Shown: positions 32,770-41,790, numbered from the stretch's first letter. The stretch: DNA of 64,000 nt from Duganella guangzhouensis (GCF_009674535.1 NZ_WKJK01000023.1:35940-99939), one strand, 5' to 3'. Notes: generated by a model from the sequence alone, not told the origin. Program-made: numbers and translations.

Positions 32770-33545
32770 GCGCGCTGCGACAGCGCCGCTGGCTGGCGGC
32801 CGGCATCCTGTTGGCCGGCGGCCTGGCGGCGATGACCGCCGCCTGCGCGGCCACCGATCCGGCCAGCTTGGCCTTGCCGGGCATGCGCCTGCAACTGTCG
32901 GCCGGTGGTGGCCCGGCCGAAGTGTCGTCGGCCATCAAGATTTTGATGGGCTTGACGGTGCTGAGTCTGGCGCCCGCCATACTCATGTCGATGACCTCGT
33001 TCATCCGCATCGTGATTGTACTGTCCATGCTGCGCCACGCGCTGGGCATGCAGGAAACCCCGCCCAACACTGTGATCGTCAGCCTGGCGCTGTTCCTGAC
33101 GCTGTTCACCATGTCGCCTGCGCTGCAGGACATGAACAAGCAGGCGTTGCAGCCCTATATGGATGGAAAAATCGGTACCGAGCTGGCGTTGCAGCGGGCT
33201 GCCGCGCCGCTGCGTGACTTCATGGTGCGGCAAACCCGCGAGCCGGACTTGGCGTTGATGGTTGAGCTGGCGAAAGCCGAGCAACCGAAGACCATGGACG
33301 ACATCAGCATGGTGCAGCTGATTCCGGCGTTCATGCTGTCCGAGCTGCGTTCGGCGTTTCAGATCGGCTTCGTGATTTTCCTGCCGTTCCTGCTGGTGGA
33401 CTTGATCGTGTCGAGCGCGCTGATGGCGCTCGGCATGATGATGGTGCCGCCGGCCTCGATTTCGCTGCCGCTGAAGATCCTGATGTTTGTGCTGATCGAC
33501 GGCTGGAACCTGGTGGTGCGCGCACTGCTTGGTACTTTCGCATAG
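32766..33545 (+). CDS. fliP: Export gate protein FliP
   Basis: A 259-aa inner-membrane core of the export gate. It has a cleavable signal (about 1-30) and four helices. Signature blocks are MTSFIRIVIVLSMLRHALGMQETPPN, the second-half PAFMLSELRSAFQIGFVIFLPFLLVDLIV, and DGWNLVVRALLGTFA at the end. The ATG at 32766 overlaps the fliO stop (ATGA). A longer reading frame upstream is the shadow of fliO. Confidence 0.96.
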   Translation: MSALRQRRWLAAGILLAGGLAAMTAACAATDPASLALPGMRLQLSAGGGPAEVSSAIKILMGLTVLSLAPAILMSMTSFIRIVIVLSMLRHALGMQETPPNTVIVSLALFLTLFTMSPALQDMNKQALQPYMDGKIGTELALQRAAAPLRDFMVRQTREPDLALMVELAKAEQPKTMDDISMVQLIPAFMLSELRSAFQIGFVIFLPFLLVDLIVSSALMALGMMMVPPASISLPLKILMFVLIDGWNLVVRALLGTFA

Positions 33546-33554
33546 GGGCGGAGC

Positions 33555-34304
33555 GTGGGCGCGAGCATGCATGTCGATACCGGAGAGACCGCGGCGTTAT
33601 GGGAAGAGTTCGCCCGTAGCCGCGCGGCCGCGCTGCGGGAGCGGCTGGCGTCCCATTATCTGCCGTTCGCCCGCATGCTGGCGGCCAAGATGTATGCAAA
33701 CCGCACCCATCTGCAGGTGGAGTTTGATGAATATCTGCAGTACGCGCGGGTCGGCTTGCTGGAGGCGGTCGACCGCTTTGACAGCACGCGTGGCTTCAAG
33801 TTCGAGACCTATGCCGCCAGCCGCATCAATGGCGCTATACTCAACGGCATGGCCAGCTACAGCGAAGTGCACGAACAGATCGCCGCGCGCAAGCGGCTGA
33901 TCGAAGAGCGCATGGCCTCGCTGAAAGAACCGGAGCGCACCACTCAGCGGCCCGACGATTTGTTCGGCTATCTGGCGGAATTGGCGATCGGACTGGCGGT
34001 GGGGTTTGCGCTGGATGACACCGGCATGTATCAGGAGCCGGAGCAGAGCGTATCCTACCGCGACTACACCTATGCCAGCGTGGAGCTGGCCCAGTTACGC
34101 GCACGGCTGAAAGCACTGTTGGACACGTTGCCGGCGCGCCATGCCCAGGTGATCAGGGGGCACTATCTGCAGCAACTGCCGTTCGAGCAGTTGGCGGAGA
34201 TGCTGGCGCTTAGCCGGGGGCGCATCTCGCAGATTCACAAGGAGGCCTTGCTGAAACTGCGCGAGGGCCTGCGCGCGACGCCGGAATTGAATTGGAGTGG
34301 ATAG
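33555..34304 (+). CDS. fliA: FliA-like sigma factor (sigma-28 family)
   Basis: A 249-aa sigma factor. Region 2 spans about residues 25-105 (FDEYLQYARVGLLEAVDRFDSTRGFKFETYAASRINGAI). Region 3 is short and divergent. Region 4 covers about 185-245 (LDTLPARHAQVIRGHYLQQLPFEQLAEMLALSRGRISQIHKEALLKLR). It should direct RNA polymerase to late flagellar-type promoters. It lies inside the structural operon and no anti-sigma FlgM is seen. GTG start at 33555 with GGGGCGGAG just before; ATG at 33567 is an alternative. Confidence 0.85.
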   Translation: MGASMHVDTGETAALWEEFARSRAAALRERLASHYLPFARMLAAKMYANRTHLQVEFDEYLQYARVGLLEAVDRFDSTRGFKFETYAASRINGAILNGMASYSEVHEQIAARKRLIEERMASLKEPERTTQRPDDLFGYLAELAIGLAVGFALDDTGMYQEPEQSVSYRDYTYASVELAQLRARLKALLDTLPARHAQVIRGHYLQQLPFEQLAEMLALSRGRISQIHKEALLKLREGLRATPELNWSG

Positions 34305-34355
34305 CCGTACATCACCCGTATGACGTATGCTTAATCGAAATGAATGGAGTGAACC

Positions 34356-34934
34356 ATGACTAACAGCACACTGGCCATGCTGGACCAGGCGGAACTGCAG
34401 CAACTGGCGCTGAACGCCAGTACTTCTGGCGATTCGGCCAGCGCGATAGCCTATTTGAAGGAAGCCGTATCGCGCGCCGATGCGACCGCGATTGCCCACT
34501 ACCTGCTGGGCGCCGAATATGCGCAGATCAAGATGTACCAGCGCGGCATCGACGAGATGGAGGCGGCGATCGCGCTGGATCCGGCCCTGTCCATCGCCCG
34601 ACTGCAACTGGCCTTGTTGTGGCTGGGGCAGGACCGGGGCGCGCGCGCCGGCGAAGTGTTGCAGCCGCTGACCGAACTGGCGGACAGCAATCCACTGCAC
34701 CATTTTGGCCATGGCCTGCTGCATTTGATCCGCGACGAGCGCTCCGAGGCGCTGCGCGCGCTGGGGCAAGGGGTGGCGCTGAACAGCGTCAATCCGGCGC
34801 TGAACGGCGATATGCAAAACATCATGCGCCATCTGGAGCAGGTTCCGGCTGACGCCGCCGCCGCGCCGGAAAGCGCCGCCGTGGAAGAGGGGCAGCACCT
34901 GTTTTTATCGGCCTACACCGGCCAGCGGCACTGA
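34356..34934 (+). CDS. TPR protein of the flagellar cluster (first)
   Basis: A 192-aa cytoplasmic protein made of tetratricopeptide-like helices, for example AIAHYLLGAEYAQIKMYQRGIDEMEAAIALDPALSIARLQL split over two repeats at about 44-90. The C-terminal tail (160-192) is Ala/Glu-rich. TPR proteins next to type III export genes are often chaperones or scaffolds; that role here is inferred. A 51-bp gap separates it from fliA, the largest internal gap of the cluster, with no obvious promoter. Confidence 0.7.
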   Translation: MTNSTLAMLDQAELQQLALNASTSGDSASAIAYLKEAVSRADATAIAHYLLGAEYAQIKMYQRGIDEMEAAIALDPALSIARLQLALLWLGQDRGARAGEVLQPLTELADSNPLHHFGHGLLHLIRDERSEALRALGQGVALNSVNPALNGDMQNIMRHLEQVPADAAAAPESAAVEEGQHLFLSAYTGQRH

Positions 34935-34946
34935 TAAGCGGCGATC

Positions 34947-35327
34947 ATGGCAACGTCTATCGATTCGGTCAGTCAGCTGGTCAAGGTGATTCAGAGCCAG
35001 TTGACGCAGCGCGCGGCCACGCCGACGGGCCAGCGCAAGGCGCCGCCGTCGACGCCAGCGGGGGCGCCGGCGCGTTACGCTCAGGAGCAATTGGGCGCCC
35101 TGATCGGTCAGCGCGTGCGTCAGATCGGGCGTGATGATCCACAGCGCGGCCGCAAGGCATTCCGGGTCTTTCTGGAAGCCGTATTGCTGTCGCATTTCGG
35201 CGAACGACTGATCAACGATCCGCGCTTTTTTCAAATGGTCGACGACATCCAGCTGGCCATGGAACGCGACGTGGCCTGCAATGAACTGGTGAACCGCGCC
35301 ATACAGCAATTGCTGGGCGAGCCTTAA
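34947..35327 (+). CDS. Conserved-looking hypothetical protein between two TPR genes
   Basis: A 126-aa soluble protein that I do not recognise. Residues 1-45 are low-complexity (Ala/Pro/Thr). The C-terminal 80 residues form a helical domain with GRKAFRVFLEAVLLSHFGERL and DPRFFQMVDDIQLAMERD. It lies 12 bp after the first TPR gene and 9 bp before the second, so the three form a cassette inside the export cluster and may act together. Confidence 0.6.
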   Translation: MATSIDSVSQLVKVIQSQLTQRAATPTGQRKAPPSTPAGAPARYAQEQLGALIGQRVRQIGRDDPQRGRKAFRVFLEAVLLSHFGERLINDPRFFQMVDDIQLAMERDVACNELVNRAIQQLLGEP

Positions 35328-35336
35328 GGAAGAGTA

Positions 35337-36476
35337 ATGAATGAAGTGACACAACAACTGCAGCGCAGCGAGGGCTATCTCGCGATTGATCCGGATAATC
35401 AGGAATTGCTGGCGCGGGTGATCGATCTGAGTTTGGCGGCGGCGGATCTGCCGCGCGCCAATGGGCACGCGCAGGCGGCATTGCGGCGTTATCCGGACGA
35501 TCCCTGGTTTCAGGCGCGGTTGGGGCAGATCCATCTGGCGCAGCAGGACTGGACCGGCGCCGAGGCGGTGTTCGCGTCCTTGTTCAGCCGTCATCAAGAC
35601 ATCAACCTGGCCTACAACCTGGCTTACGCGCTGCAGCGGCAGGGGCGGCATGCGGAAGCGGTCGGCGTCATGGCGCCCTACGAACAAGCCAGTGAACTGT
35701 CGTCCGCGATGCTGACGCTGATCGTGCGCAGCCTGCATCACATGGGGGAGGGCGACCGCGCTCTGGCGCTGGCCGAGCCGCAACTGGCACGCTGCGGCAA
35801 CGATGCCGAGTTGCTGTCGGCGCTGAGCCTGATCTGCTTCGACGCCGATCGCCTTGAACAAGCCGAGCAGTTGAGCGCCGCCGCCATGGCGCTGTTGCCA
35901 ACGGCGGACGCCGCCCCGCTGGAAGCGCTGGTCACGTCCGGTTCGCTGGCGCTGGCGCGGGTTGACAGCGATGCCGCGATCGCACGCTTCCAGCAAGTGT
36001 TGCAGCGTAATCCGGCCGAAGGGCGCAGCTGGTCCGGCCTGGGCACGGCGAGCCTGCTCAAGCGCGACCTGGCGGCCGCTCAACAGCAGCTGGAGCAGGC
36101 GCTCAAGTTCATGCCTGGTCACATCGGTACCTGGCATCTGCTGGGCTGGGCACGGATTTTCGCGCGTCAGCTGGATGGTGCCCGTGCCGCCTTCGCGCAG
36201 GCGCTGTCGCTGGACCGCAATTTCGGCGAAAGCCATGGCGGGTTGGCCGTGGTCGCGGCGCTGCAGGGACAGCGCGACGAGGCGCAAGCCGAGATCGATC
36301 GCGCGCTGGGTCTGGACCGCGACAGTCTGGCGGCGCGTTATGCACAGATGATACTCGGCGGGCAGACCGAAGATCCGGTGCGCTTCCGCGCATTGGCGCA
36401 ACGTCTGCTGTCGTCGCGCGCGGCGCCGTTCGGCCGCACTGCGGGCGAACTGTTGGAACGCTATGAAGCCAGTTAA
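35337..36476 (+). CDS. TPR protein of the flagellar cluster (second)
   Basis: A 379-aa protein of about nine TPR-like helix pairs from residue 20 to 370. Clear examples are LAYNLAYALQRQGRHAEAVGVM, GTWHLLGWARIFARQLDGARAAFAQALSLD and GLAVVAALQGQRDEAQAEIDRALGLD. No signal peptide or membrane segment. It ends 30 bp before fliQ. A scaffold, chaperone or length-control role is possible but not shown by sequence. Confidence 0.75.
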   Translation: MNEVTQQLQRSEGYLAIDPDNQELLARVIDLSLAAADLPRANGHAQAALRRYPDDPWFQARLGQIHLAQQDWTGAEAVFASLFSRHQDINLAYNLAYALQRQGRHAEAVGVMAPYEQASELSSAMLTLIVRSLHHMGEGDRALALAEPQLARCGNDAELLSALSLICFDADRLEQAEQLSAAAMALLPTADAAPLEALVTSGSLALARVDSDAAIARFQQVLQRNPAEGRSWSGLGTASLLKRDLAAAQQQLEQALKFMPGHIGTWHLLGWARIFARQLDGARAAFAQALSLDRNFGESHGGLAVVAALQGQRDEAQAEIDRALGLDRDSLAARYAQMILGGQTEDPVRFRALAQRLLSSRAAPFGRTAGELLERYEAS

Positions 36477-36506
36477 GAACCGCGTTGCCGGCATGGAGTT
36501 GGGCGT

Positions 36507-36773
36507 ATGAGGCCGGATCTGGCGCTGCAGCTGCTGGCCGATCTGCTGTGGAACGCGCTGCTGATTTCAGCGCCGTTGCTGGCCGTGACCCTGCTGGTTG
36601 GCTTATTGATCAGCGTGATCCAGGTGGTGACCCAGGTACAGGAAGCGTCGCTGACCTTTATCCCGAAAGTCATCGCCGCTGTGGTGGTGCTGGTGGTGTG
36701 CGGGCCGTGGATGCTGAAGCGCCTGGTCGGCTTCTCCACTACCCTGATCGCCAACATCCCGACCTATTTCTGA
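36507..36773 (+). CDS. fliQ: Export gate protein FliQ
   Basis: An 88-aa protein with two transmembrane helices (about 14-38 and 50-72), the standard FliQ size. The signature LLVGLLISVIQVVTQVQEASLTFIPK lies at the loop. It forms the gate spiral with FliP and FliR. Confidence 0.95.
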   Translation: MRPDLALQLLADLLWNALLISAPLLAVTLLVGLLISVIQVVTQVQEASLTFIPKVIAAVVVLVVCGPWMLKRLVGFSTTLIANIPTYF

Positions 36774-36776
36774 GCG

Positions 36777-37541
36777 ATGACCATCAGTGTCGACCTGGCC
36801 TGGATGTTGGCCGTGTTTTGTACTTCCGTGCGGCTGGGCGTGGTGTTGCTGCTGTCGCCGTTATTGTCCGGGCTGAGCGGGCTGGCGTCGGTACGGGTGC
36901 TGCTGACCCTGACACTGAGCGCGCTGCTGGTGTCCGGCCTGGGCACGGCATTGCCGGCACCGCCGACCACGATCGGACCGCTGCTGTTGGCGGCACTGGC
37001 CGAGCTGGTAACCGGCCTGACGCTGGCGTTCGGGGTGTTTGCCGCATTCGGCGCTTTCGCCTTGGCGGGCAAAATACTGGATGTGCAAACCGGCTTTGGC
37101 CTGGGCAGCGTGTATGACCCGGTAACGCGTGGCGGCGCGCCACTGTTTGCCACCATGCTCAACATGGTGGCGGTGGTGTCGTTCTTTGGTATGGATGCAC
37201 ATCATGCGCTGTTGCGTGGCTTTGCTTTTTCGCTGCAGCAGATCCCGCCGGGTTCCGGCTTCCATGGGCTCGATGCGGAGCCGGTGCTGCGCCAGTTCGG
37301 GTTGATGTTTTCGCTGGGCGTGGCGCTCATCATTCCGGTGATGCTGTGTTTGTTATTGACTGAAACCGGGCTGGCGGTGGTATCGCGCGTGCTGCCGCAG
37401 ATGAATGTGTTCGTAGTAGGCGTGCCCGTCAAAATCGTGGTGGGACTGGTGGTGCTGATGTTGTCGCTTGGCGGTCTGCAGCCCTTGATGGCGCGTGTTT
37501 ATGGTTCGATTTTTATTTATTGGGAACAGGTGTTGAGCTAA
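36777..37541 (+). CDS. fliR: Export gate protein FliR
   Basis: A 254-aa polytopic membrane protein with about six helices. Family blocks include GKILDVQTGFGLGSVYDP (about 97-114) and FVVGVPVKIVVGLVVLMLSL near 210-230. It starts 3 bp after fliQ and its stop directly precedes the flhB ATG. Confidence 0.94.
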   Translation: MTISVDLAWMLAVFCTSVRLGVVLLLSPLLSGLSGLASVRVLLTLTLSALLVSGLGTALPAPPTTIGPLLLAALAELVTGLTLAFGVFAAFGAFALAGKILDVQTGFGLGSVYDPVTRGGAPLFATMLNMVAVVSFFGMDAHHALLRGFAFSLQQIPPGSGFHGLDAEPVLRQFGLMFSLGVALIIPVMLCLLLTETGLAVVSRVLPQMNVFVVGVPVKIVVGLVVLMLSLGGLQPLMARVYGSIFIYWEQVLS

Positions 37542-38627
37542 ATGGCTGAGCAGGATAGCGACAGGTCAGAACAGGCCACACCGCACAAGCTGCAGGAAGC
37601 GCGCAAGCAGGGTTCGGTCGCGCGCAGCAATGACTTCAACGCGATGGCCATGATGGCCGCGCTGATGGTCACGGTGTATGCCGTCGGCTGGGATGCCTTG
37701 CGGCAGATGCTGGTGCTGCAGCAAAAAATCCTGGCATCGGCGCGGCATCGGCAGTGGAGCGTGGAAGCGGTGGCGGCCTGGCTGGGGCAGCTCCTTAGCG
37801 CGGGCCTGCAGGTGCTGGCGCCGCTGTTTCTGACCTTGGTGGTGACCGCCGTACTGACTAATCTGATCCAGACCGGACCGATTTTCAGCCTGCATCCCTT
37901 GAAACCGGATCTGCAACGGCTGAATCCGGTTTCGGGTTTCAAGCGGATCTTCGCGATGCGCACCTTGTTTGAATCCGCCAAAAGCATCATCAAGCTGGTG
38001 ATACTGAGCCTGGTGGTCTATATGCTGGTGCGTGGCGCCATCCCCGGCCTGATGGGTTTACCGCTGGTCGAGCCCAAGGGATATTTGCGCTTGCTGCTGG
38101 CCCTGGCCGGTTCGCTGCTGGTCAAGCTGGTGTTGACGTTATTGTGCATCGCCTTGATTGATGTCGGCTTCACGCGCTGGGAATTTGCCAAGCGCATGCG
38201 GATGAGCAAGCGCGACATCAAGGACGAATTCAAGAACCGCGAAGGCGATCCGCGCATCCGCGCCCGCATCCGCGATCTGCGCAAGGAGGTGCTGAAGCGC
38301 AGCAAAGCCACCGCCAAGGTGGCGCAGGCGGACGTGCTGATCACCAATCCGACCCGGCTGGCGGTGGCGCTCAGCTACAGCCACGGCAATTCGGCCGCGC
38401 CGCAAGTGGTGGCCAAGGGCGCGGGCGAGCTGGCGCGCAAGATGCGCGAATTGGCCGGACGCCATCAAGTGCCGGTGGTGCAGAACCGCGCACTGGCGCG
38501 CGCGCTGTTCCGGGAGGTGGATTTCGACGGATATGTGCCGGAAAAACTGTATCCGCAAGTGGCCAAGATCATGGTCTGGGTGTATGCGATGCGCGACGCT
38601 AAGCGCGCAATGAAAAAGGTGGTTTGA
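37542..38627 (+). CDS. flhB: Substrate-switch protein FlhB with NPTR motif
   Basis: A 361-aa export gate component with four transmembrane helices and a cytoplasmic C-domain. The N-terminus (QDSDRSEQATPHKLQEARKQG) and the MSKRDIKDEFKNREGDP linker are canonical. The autocleavage motif, NPTH in most FlhB proteins, reads N269-P270-T271-R272. The scissile Asn-Pro pair is intact but the His is Arg. This may slow or change the hook-to-filament specificity switch. Codons at 38346-38357 should be checked against raw reads before building on it. Confidence 0.95.
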   Translation: MAEQDSDRSEQATPHKLQEARKQGSVARSNDFNAMAMMAALMVTVYAVGWDALRQMLVLQQKILASARHRQWSVEAVAAWLGQLLSAGLQVLAPLFLTLVVTAVLTNLIQTGPIFSLHPLKPDLQRLNPVSGFKRIFAMRTLFESAKSIIKLVILSLVVYMLVRGAIPGLMGLPLVEPKGYLRLLLALAGSLLVKLVLTLLCIALIDVGFTRWEFAKRMRMSKRDIKDEFKNREGDPRIRARIRDLRKEVLKRSKATAKVAQADVLITNPTRLAVALSYSHGNSAAPQVVAKGAGELARKMRELAGRHQVPVVQNRALARALFREVDFDGYVPEKLYPQVAKIMVWVYAMRDAKRAMKKVV

Positions 38628-40675
38628 TGTTGTCTCTACGTCGTATTTTTAACAGCAATACCGATCTGGTGATGGCTTTGCTGGTGGTAGGTATCCTGAC
38701 CGTGCTGTTCGTGCCGATTCCTTCGGCCACGCTGGATTTCCTGATCCTGACCAACATCAGCTTCGCGCTGCTGATCCTGCTGCTGACGTTTTACATCGGC
38801 CGTCCGGTGGAGTTCTCCACCTTTCCATCGCTGCTGCTGATTGCCACGCTATTCCGGCTGTCGCTGAACGTCGCCGCGACCCGGCTGATCCTGACCGACG
38901 CCGATGCCGGCCGCGTGATTTCGGCGATCGGCGCCTATGTGGTTGGCGGCAATTACGTGATCGGCGTGATCGTGTTCCTGATTCTGGTGGTGGTGCAGTA
39001 CGTGGTGGTGACCAGCGGCGCGCAGCGGGTGTCCGAAGTGGCGGCACGGTTCACGTTGGACAGCATGCCAGGCCAGCAGATGAGCATTGACGCCGACCTG
39101 AACATGGGTTTTATCGACCAGGACGAGGCCAAGCGGCGGCGCAAGATGCTGGAGAAGGAAAGCGGCTTCTACGGCGCGATGGACGGCGCCAGCAAATTCG
39201 TCAAGGGCGACGCCATTGCCGGCATCATTATCATGCTGATCAACATTATCGGCGGTCTGGTGATCGGCGTGATGCAGATGGGTATGCGCTGGGACCAGGC
39301 GCTGCAAACCTTCACCCTGCTGACGGTGGGCGATGGCATCGTAACCCAGGTGCCGGCGCTGGTGATTTCGGTGGGCACCGGCATTATCGTCACCCGTTCG
39401 GCTTCCGACGGCAACCTGAGCGGCGAAGTGCTCAAGCAGATTACCGCGTTTCCCAAGACCTTGTTTATCGTGGCCGCCGCGCTGCTGCTCATCATGGTGT
39501 TGCCCGGCATACCGGCGATCCCCGTGCTGGTGCTGGCGGCGGGGCTGCTGGGCACTGGCCTGATCGTACGCCGCAAGGCGCAGGAAGAGGGCGATGCGGC
39601 GGCCGCTGCCGCCGACAAGGACGAGTCGGCCGAAGCCGACAAGGACGCCTACGAAATGCTGAAGGTCGAACCGGTCGAGGTCCAGGTCGGCAGCAATCTG
39701 GTGCCGCTGGTGAGTGGCGAAAAGACCGTCTTCATGGAGCGCATCGCCGCCATCCGCAAACAGTACGCGCTCGATTCCGGCATGGTACTGCCGCCGGTGC
39801 GCTTCCGCGATGCGCCTCAGCTTGGCCCCAATGCCTACGAGCTGCAGATTTTTGGTGTACCAGCGGGCAAGGGCGAAATCATGACCGACCGCACGTTGGC
39901 GATCCATGCCGGCGGCGATCAGCGCACTGTCAAAGGCATCGCCACCCGCGAGCCGACCTATGGCTTGCCGGCGATCTGGATCGAAGAGAGCGAACGCGAG
40001 CTGGCGCGCGCGGCGCGCTACACGCTGGTGGACGCGCCAACCGTGTTCATCACCCATCTGAGCGAAGTGCTGAAGCAGCAATCGGCCCAACTGCTAACGC
40101 GTACCGAGACCGACAAGCTGCTGCAGCGCGTGCGGCAGCAGCAGCCAGGCCTGGTGGAAGAACTGATCCCGACCGTGCTGTCGGTCAGCGACGTGCAAAA
40201 GGTGCTGCAGAATCTGCTGAAGGAAAAGGTCTCGATCCGCAATCTTGAGGTGATCCTGGAAGCGCTGGTCGACATGGGGCGCAACAGCAAGGATCTCGGC
40301 TATCTGACCGAAGTGGTGCGGCAGAAGCTGGGCGCGGCGATCTGCCAATCCCTGCTGGGTGAGATGACCGCGCTGAGCGTACTGACGCTGGACCCGGGTG
40401 TTGAGCAGGTATTGTTGCAGAGCCTGCGCAATGTCGAGCAGGGCAGCAGCATGGCGGTCGATCCGCGCTATGCCGAACAGCTGCAGTCGCGGCTGTCCGC
40501 TGAATCGGACCGGATGATGAAGGCCAATATGCTGCCGGTGCTATTGTGCGCGCCCGACTTGCGGCGCCACGTACGCGCACTGTCGGAACGCATGATTCCC
40601 CATATGCGCGTGCTGTCGATGGCCGAGGTGCCGAATAACGTCAGCTTGAAGTCGTATGGTGTCGTGGCGCTATAA
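38627..40675 (+). CDS. flhA: Export gate protein FlhA
   Basis: A 682-aa export channel component with eight transmembrane helices in residues 15-315, including the FHIPEP-type region (LDSMPGQQMSIDADLNMGFID). A linker is rich in Ala/Asp/Glu (about 325-345), and a cytoplasmic domain runs to the end (ETDKLLQRVRQQQPGLVEELIP, SYGVVAL). Length and motifs are complete. The ATG overlaps the flhB stop (TGATG). It is the last gene of the cluster; the next gene is convergent. Confidence 0.96.
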   Translation: MLSLRRIFNSNTDLVMALLVVGILTVLFVPIPSATLDFLILTNISFALLILLLTFYIGRPVEFSTFPSLLLIATLFRLSLNVAATRLILTDADAGRVISAIGAYVVGGNYVIGVIVFLILVVVQYVVVTSGAQRVSEVAARFTLDSMPGQQMSIDADLNMGFIDQDEAKRRRKMLEKESGFYGAMDGASKFVKGDAIAGIIIMLINIIGGLVIGVMQMGMRWDQALQTFTLLTVGDGIVTQVPALVISVGTGIIVTRSASDGNLSGEVLKQITAFPKTLFIVAAALLLIMVLPGIPAIPVLVLAAGLLGTGLIVRRKAQEEGDAAAAAADKDESAEADKDAYEMLKVEPVEVQVGSNLVPLVSGEKTVFMERIAAIRKQYALDSGMVLPPVRFRDAPQLGPNAYELQIFGVPAGKGEIMTDRTLAIHAGGDQRTVKGIATREPTYGLPAIWIEESERELARAARYTLVDAPTVFITHLSEVLKQQSAQLLTRTETDKLLQRVRQQQPGLVEELIPTVLSVSDVQKVLQNLLKEKVSIRNLEVILEALVDMGRNSKDLGYLTEVVRQKLGAAICQSLLGEMTALSVLTLDPGVEQVLLQSLRNVEQGSSMAVDPRYAEQLQSRLSAESDRMMKANMLPVLLCAPDLRRHVRALSERMIPHMRVLSMAEVPNNVSLKSYGVVAL

Positions 40676-40678
40676 AAA

Positions 40679-40704
40679 AAGCCCAACCGGGTAAGTTGGG
40701 CCTT
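40679..40704 (-). terminator. Terminator between flhA and lipoprotein gene
   Basis: A 7-bp GC-rich stem (40681-40687 with 40695-40701) is flanked by seven A residues on the left. This gives a strong U-tract for the minus-strand lipoprotein transcript. It also lies 4 bp after flhA and may work in both directions. Confidence 0.75.
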
Positions 40705-40719
40705 CTATGCCATCAGCGC

Positions 40720-41790
40720 TTATTGGTGCTGCATGTACCAGCTGCCGCCACCACCGGTGGATAGCAACCAGGTGCCGGCCATATAGCCTGGTGAATCGAG
40801 CGTGCCCTGGAAGGTCGGCGTCGTCACGCCGTTTGCGCTCAGGATGAAACTGAGATTGCCGCTGGCGTCGATTGCGCCGCTCAAGGCGAAGGTACCGCCC
40901 AGGCCATTGCTCTGACAAGAACCGTGCAATTGTCCGCTCAACTCAACCGTGAAGGTGCAGTAGCCGTGATCGGCCCCTGAGTAAACGCCCGCCCAGTCGC
41001 CAGCGAAGCGCTCGGTGCCGAGTTTCTTGCGTTGCGTGGCGGCGTGCGCATAGTAGAGCAGTTCGTCAGTCGTGGTGCGCGTGTTGTTACTCTGCGGTGC
41101 TGCCGTGGAGGTAAAGGTCCGCACCGCATCGCATTTGACGTCGACGCCGGAATCGGGATCAGCCCAGCAGGTATTTTCCGTGACCGTGGTGGACGTGGTC
41201 TGGACTGTGGTACTGGTGACGCTGTATTTGATGGTTGAAAAGGTGCCTGCGGCCACGGTAATCGTTTCTTGCCCTAGCACTTTGCCTTTGGTCGAAAATT
41301 GATAGCTTCCCTTGGCGCCGGTGCTAAAACAGCTGTAGCTCGCGGTAATGCTGTTGTCCCATACGGTATCGATTCGTACCGTGGCCGGCAGGCCGTCCGG
41401 GAACGATGGCAAGTATTCGGTGGTGCAGCTCCCAGGCTTAACGTTCTTGGTTTTTTTGCCGTCCTGGTCATAGGTGTCAGTGCTTGCCGTGATATCAGCA
41501 CCGCTGAATTGCGTCATTTCATTATGAAGATTTCCATTCTGTTCGCTCACGTATTTGGTGTAGTACGCTGAGACCGTACCAGGTTTGGTATCGCCGTACT
41601 GAATGGTTTGCACCGATTTGTAGGTAGTAAAGTCGCCCACCGTGGCGGCTTTACGACTAAACACGCCCGGCGTTGGCGCCGGAGACGCTGGTGCTGCACC
41701 AGTGCCGCCACCGCCGCCACCGCAGGCGGTTAAGATGAGGCCGGCCATACTGCAGGCGATAATTTTGGACCACGACATTTGTATTTCCAT
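40720..41790 (-). CDS. Lipoprotein of unknown function
   Basis: A 356-aa lipoprotein (lipobox LTAC, then a Gly run GGGGGG and a Pro/Ala linker) with a beta-rich, Thr/Ser-rich body and three or four Cys. No known family recognised. It starts with MEIQM at 41790; the ATG at 41778 is equally possible. A mutated, internally deleted copy of its 3' half lies at 60067-60184. Its upstream sequence resembles that of the giant YD-repeat gene, so the gene belongs to the duplicated toxin locus. Confidence 0.75.
   Translation of the reverse strand: MEIQMSWSKIIACSMAGLILTACGGGGGGTGAAPASPAPTPGVFSRKAATVGDFTTYKSVQTIQYGDTKPGTVSAYYTKYVSEQNGNLHNEMTQFSGADITASTDTYDQDGKKTKNVKPGSCTTEYLPSFPDGLPATVRIDTVWDNSITASYSCFSTGAKGSYQFSTKGKVLGQETITVAAGTFSTIKYSVTSTTVQTTSTTVTENTCWADPDSGVDVKCDAVRTFTSTAAPQSNNTRTTTDELLYYAHAATQRKKLGTERFAGDWAGVYSGADHGYCTFTVELSGQLHGSCQSNGLGGTFALSGAIDASGNLSFILSANGVTTPTFQGTLDSPGYMAGTWLLSTGGGGSWYMQHQ

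Noticed and set aside
34905..36494. 529-codon minus-strand frame over the TPR genes
   Set aside because: Arg/Gln/His-rich complement of the TPR coding strand; it breaks the co-directional operon and has no recognisable fold.
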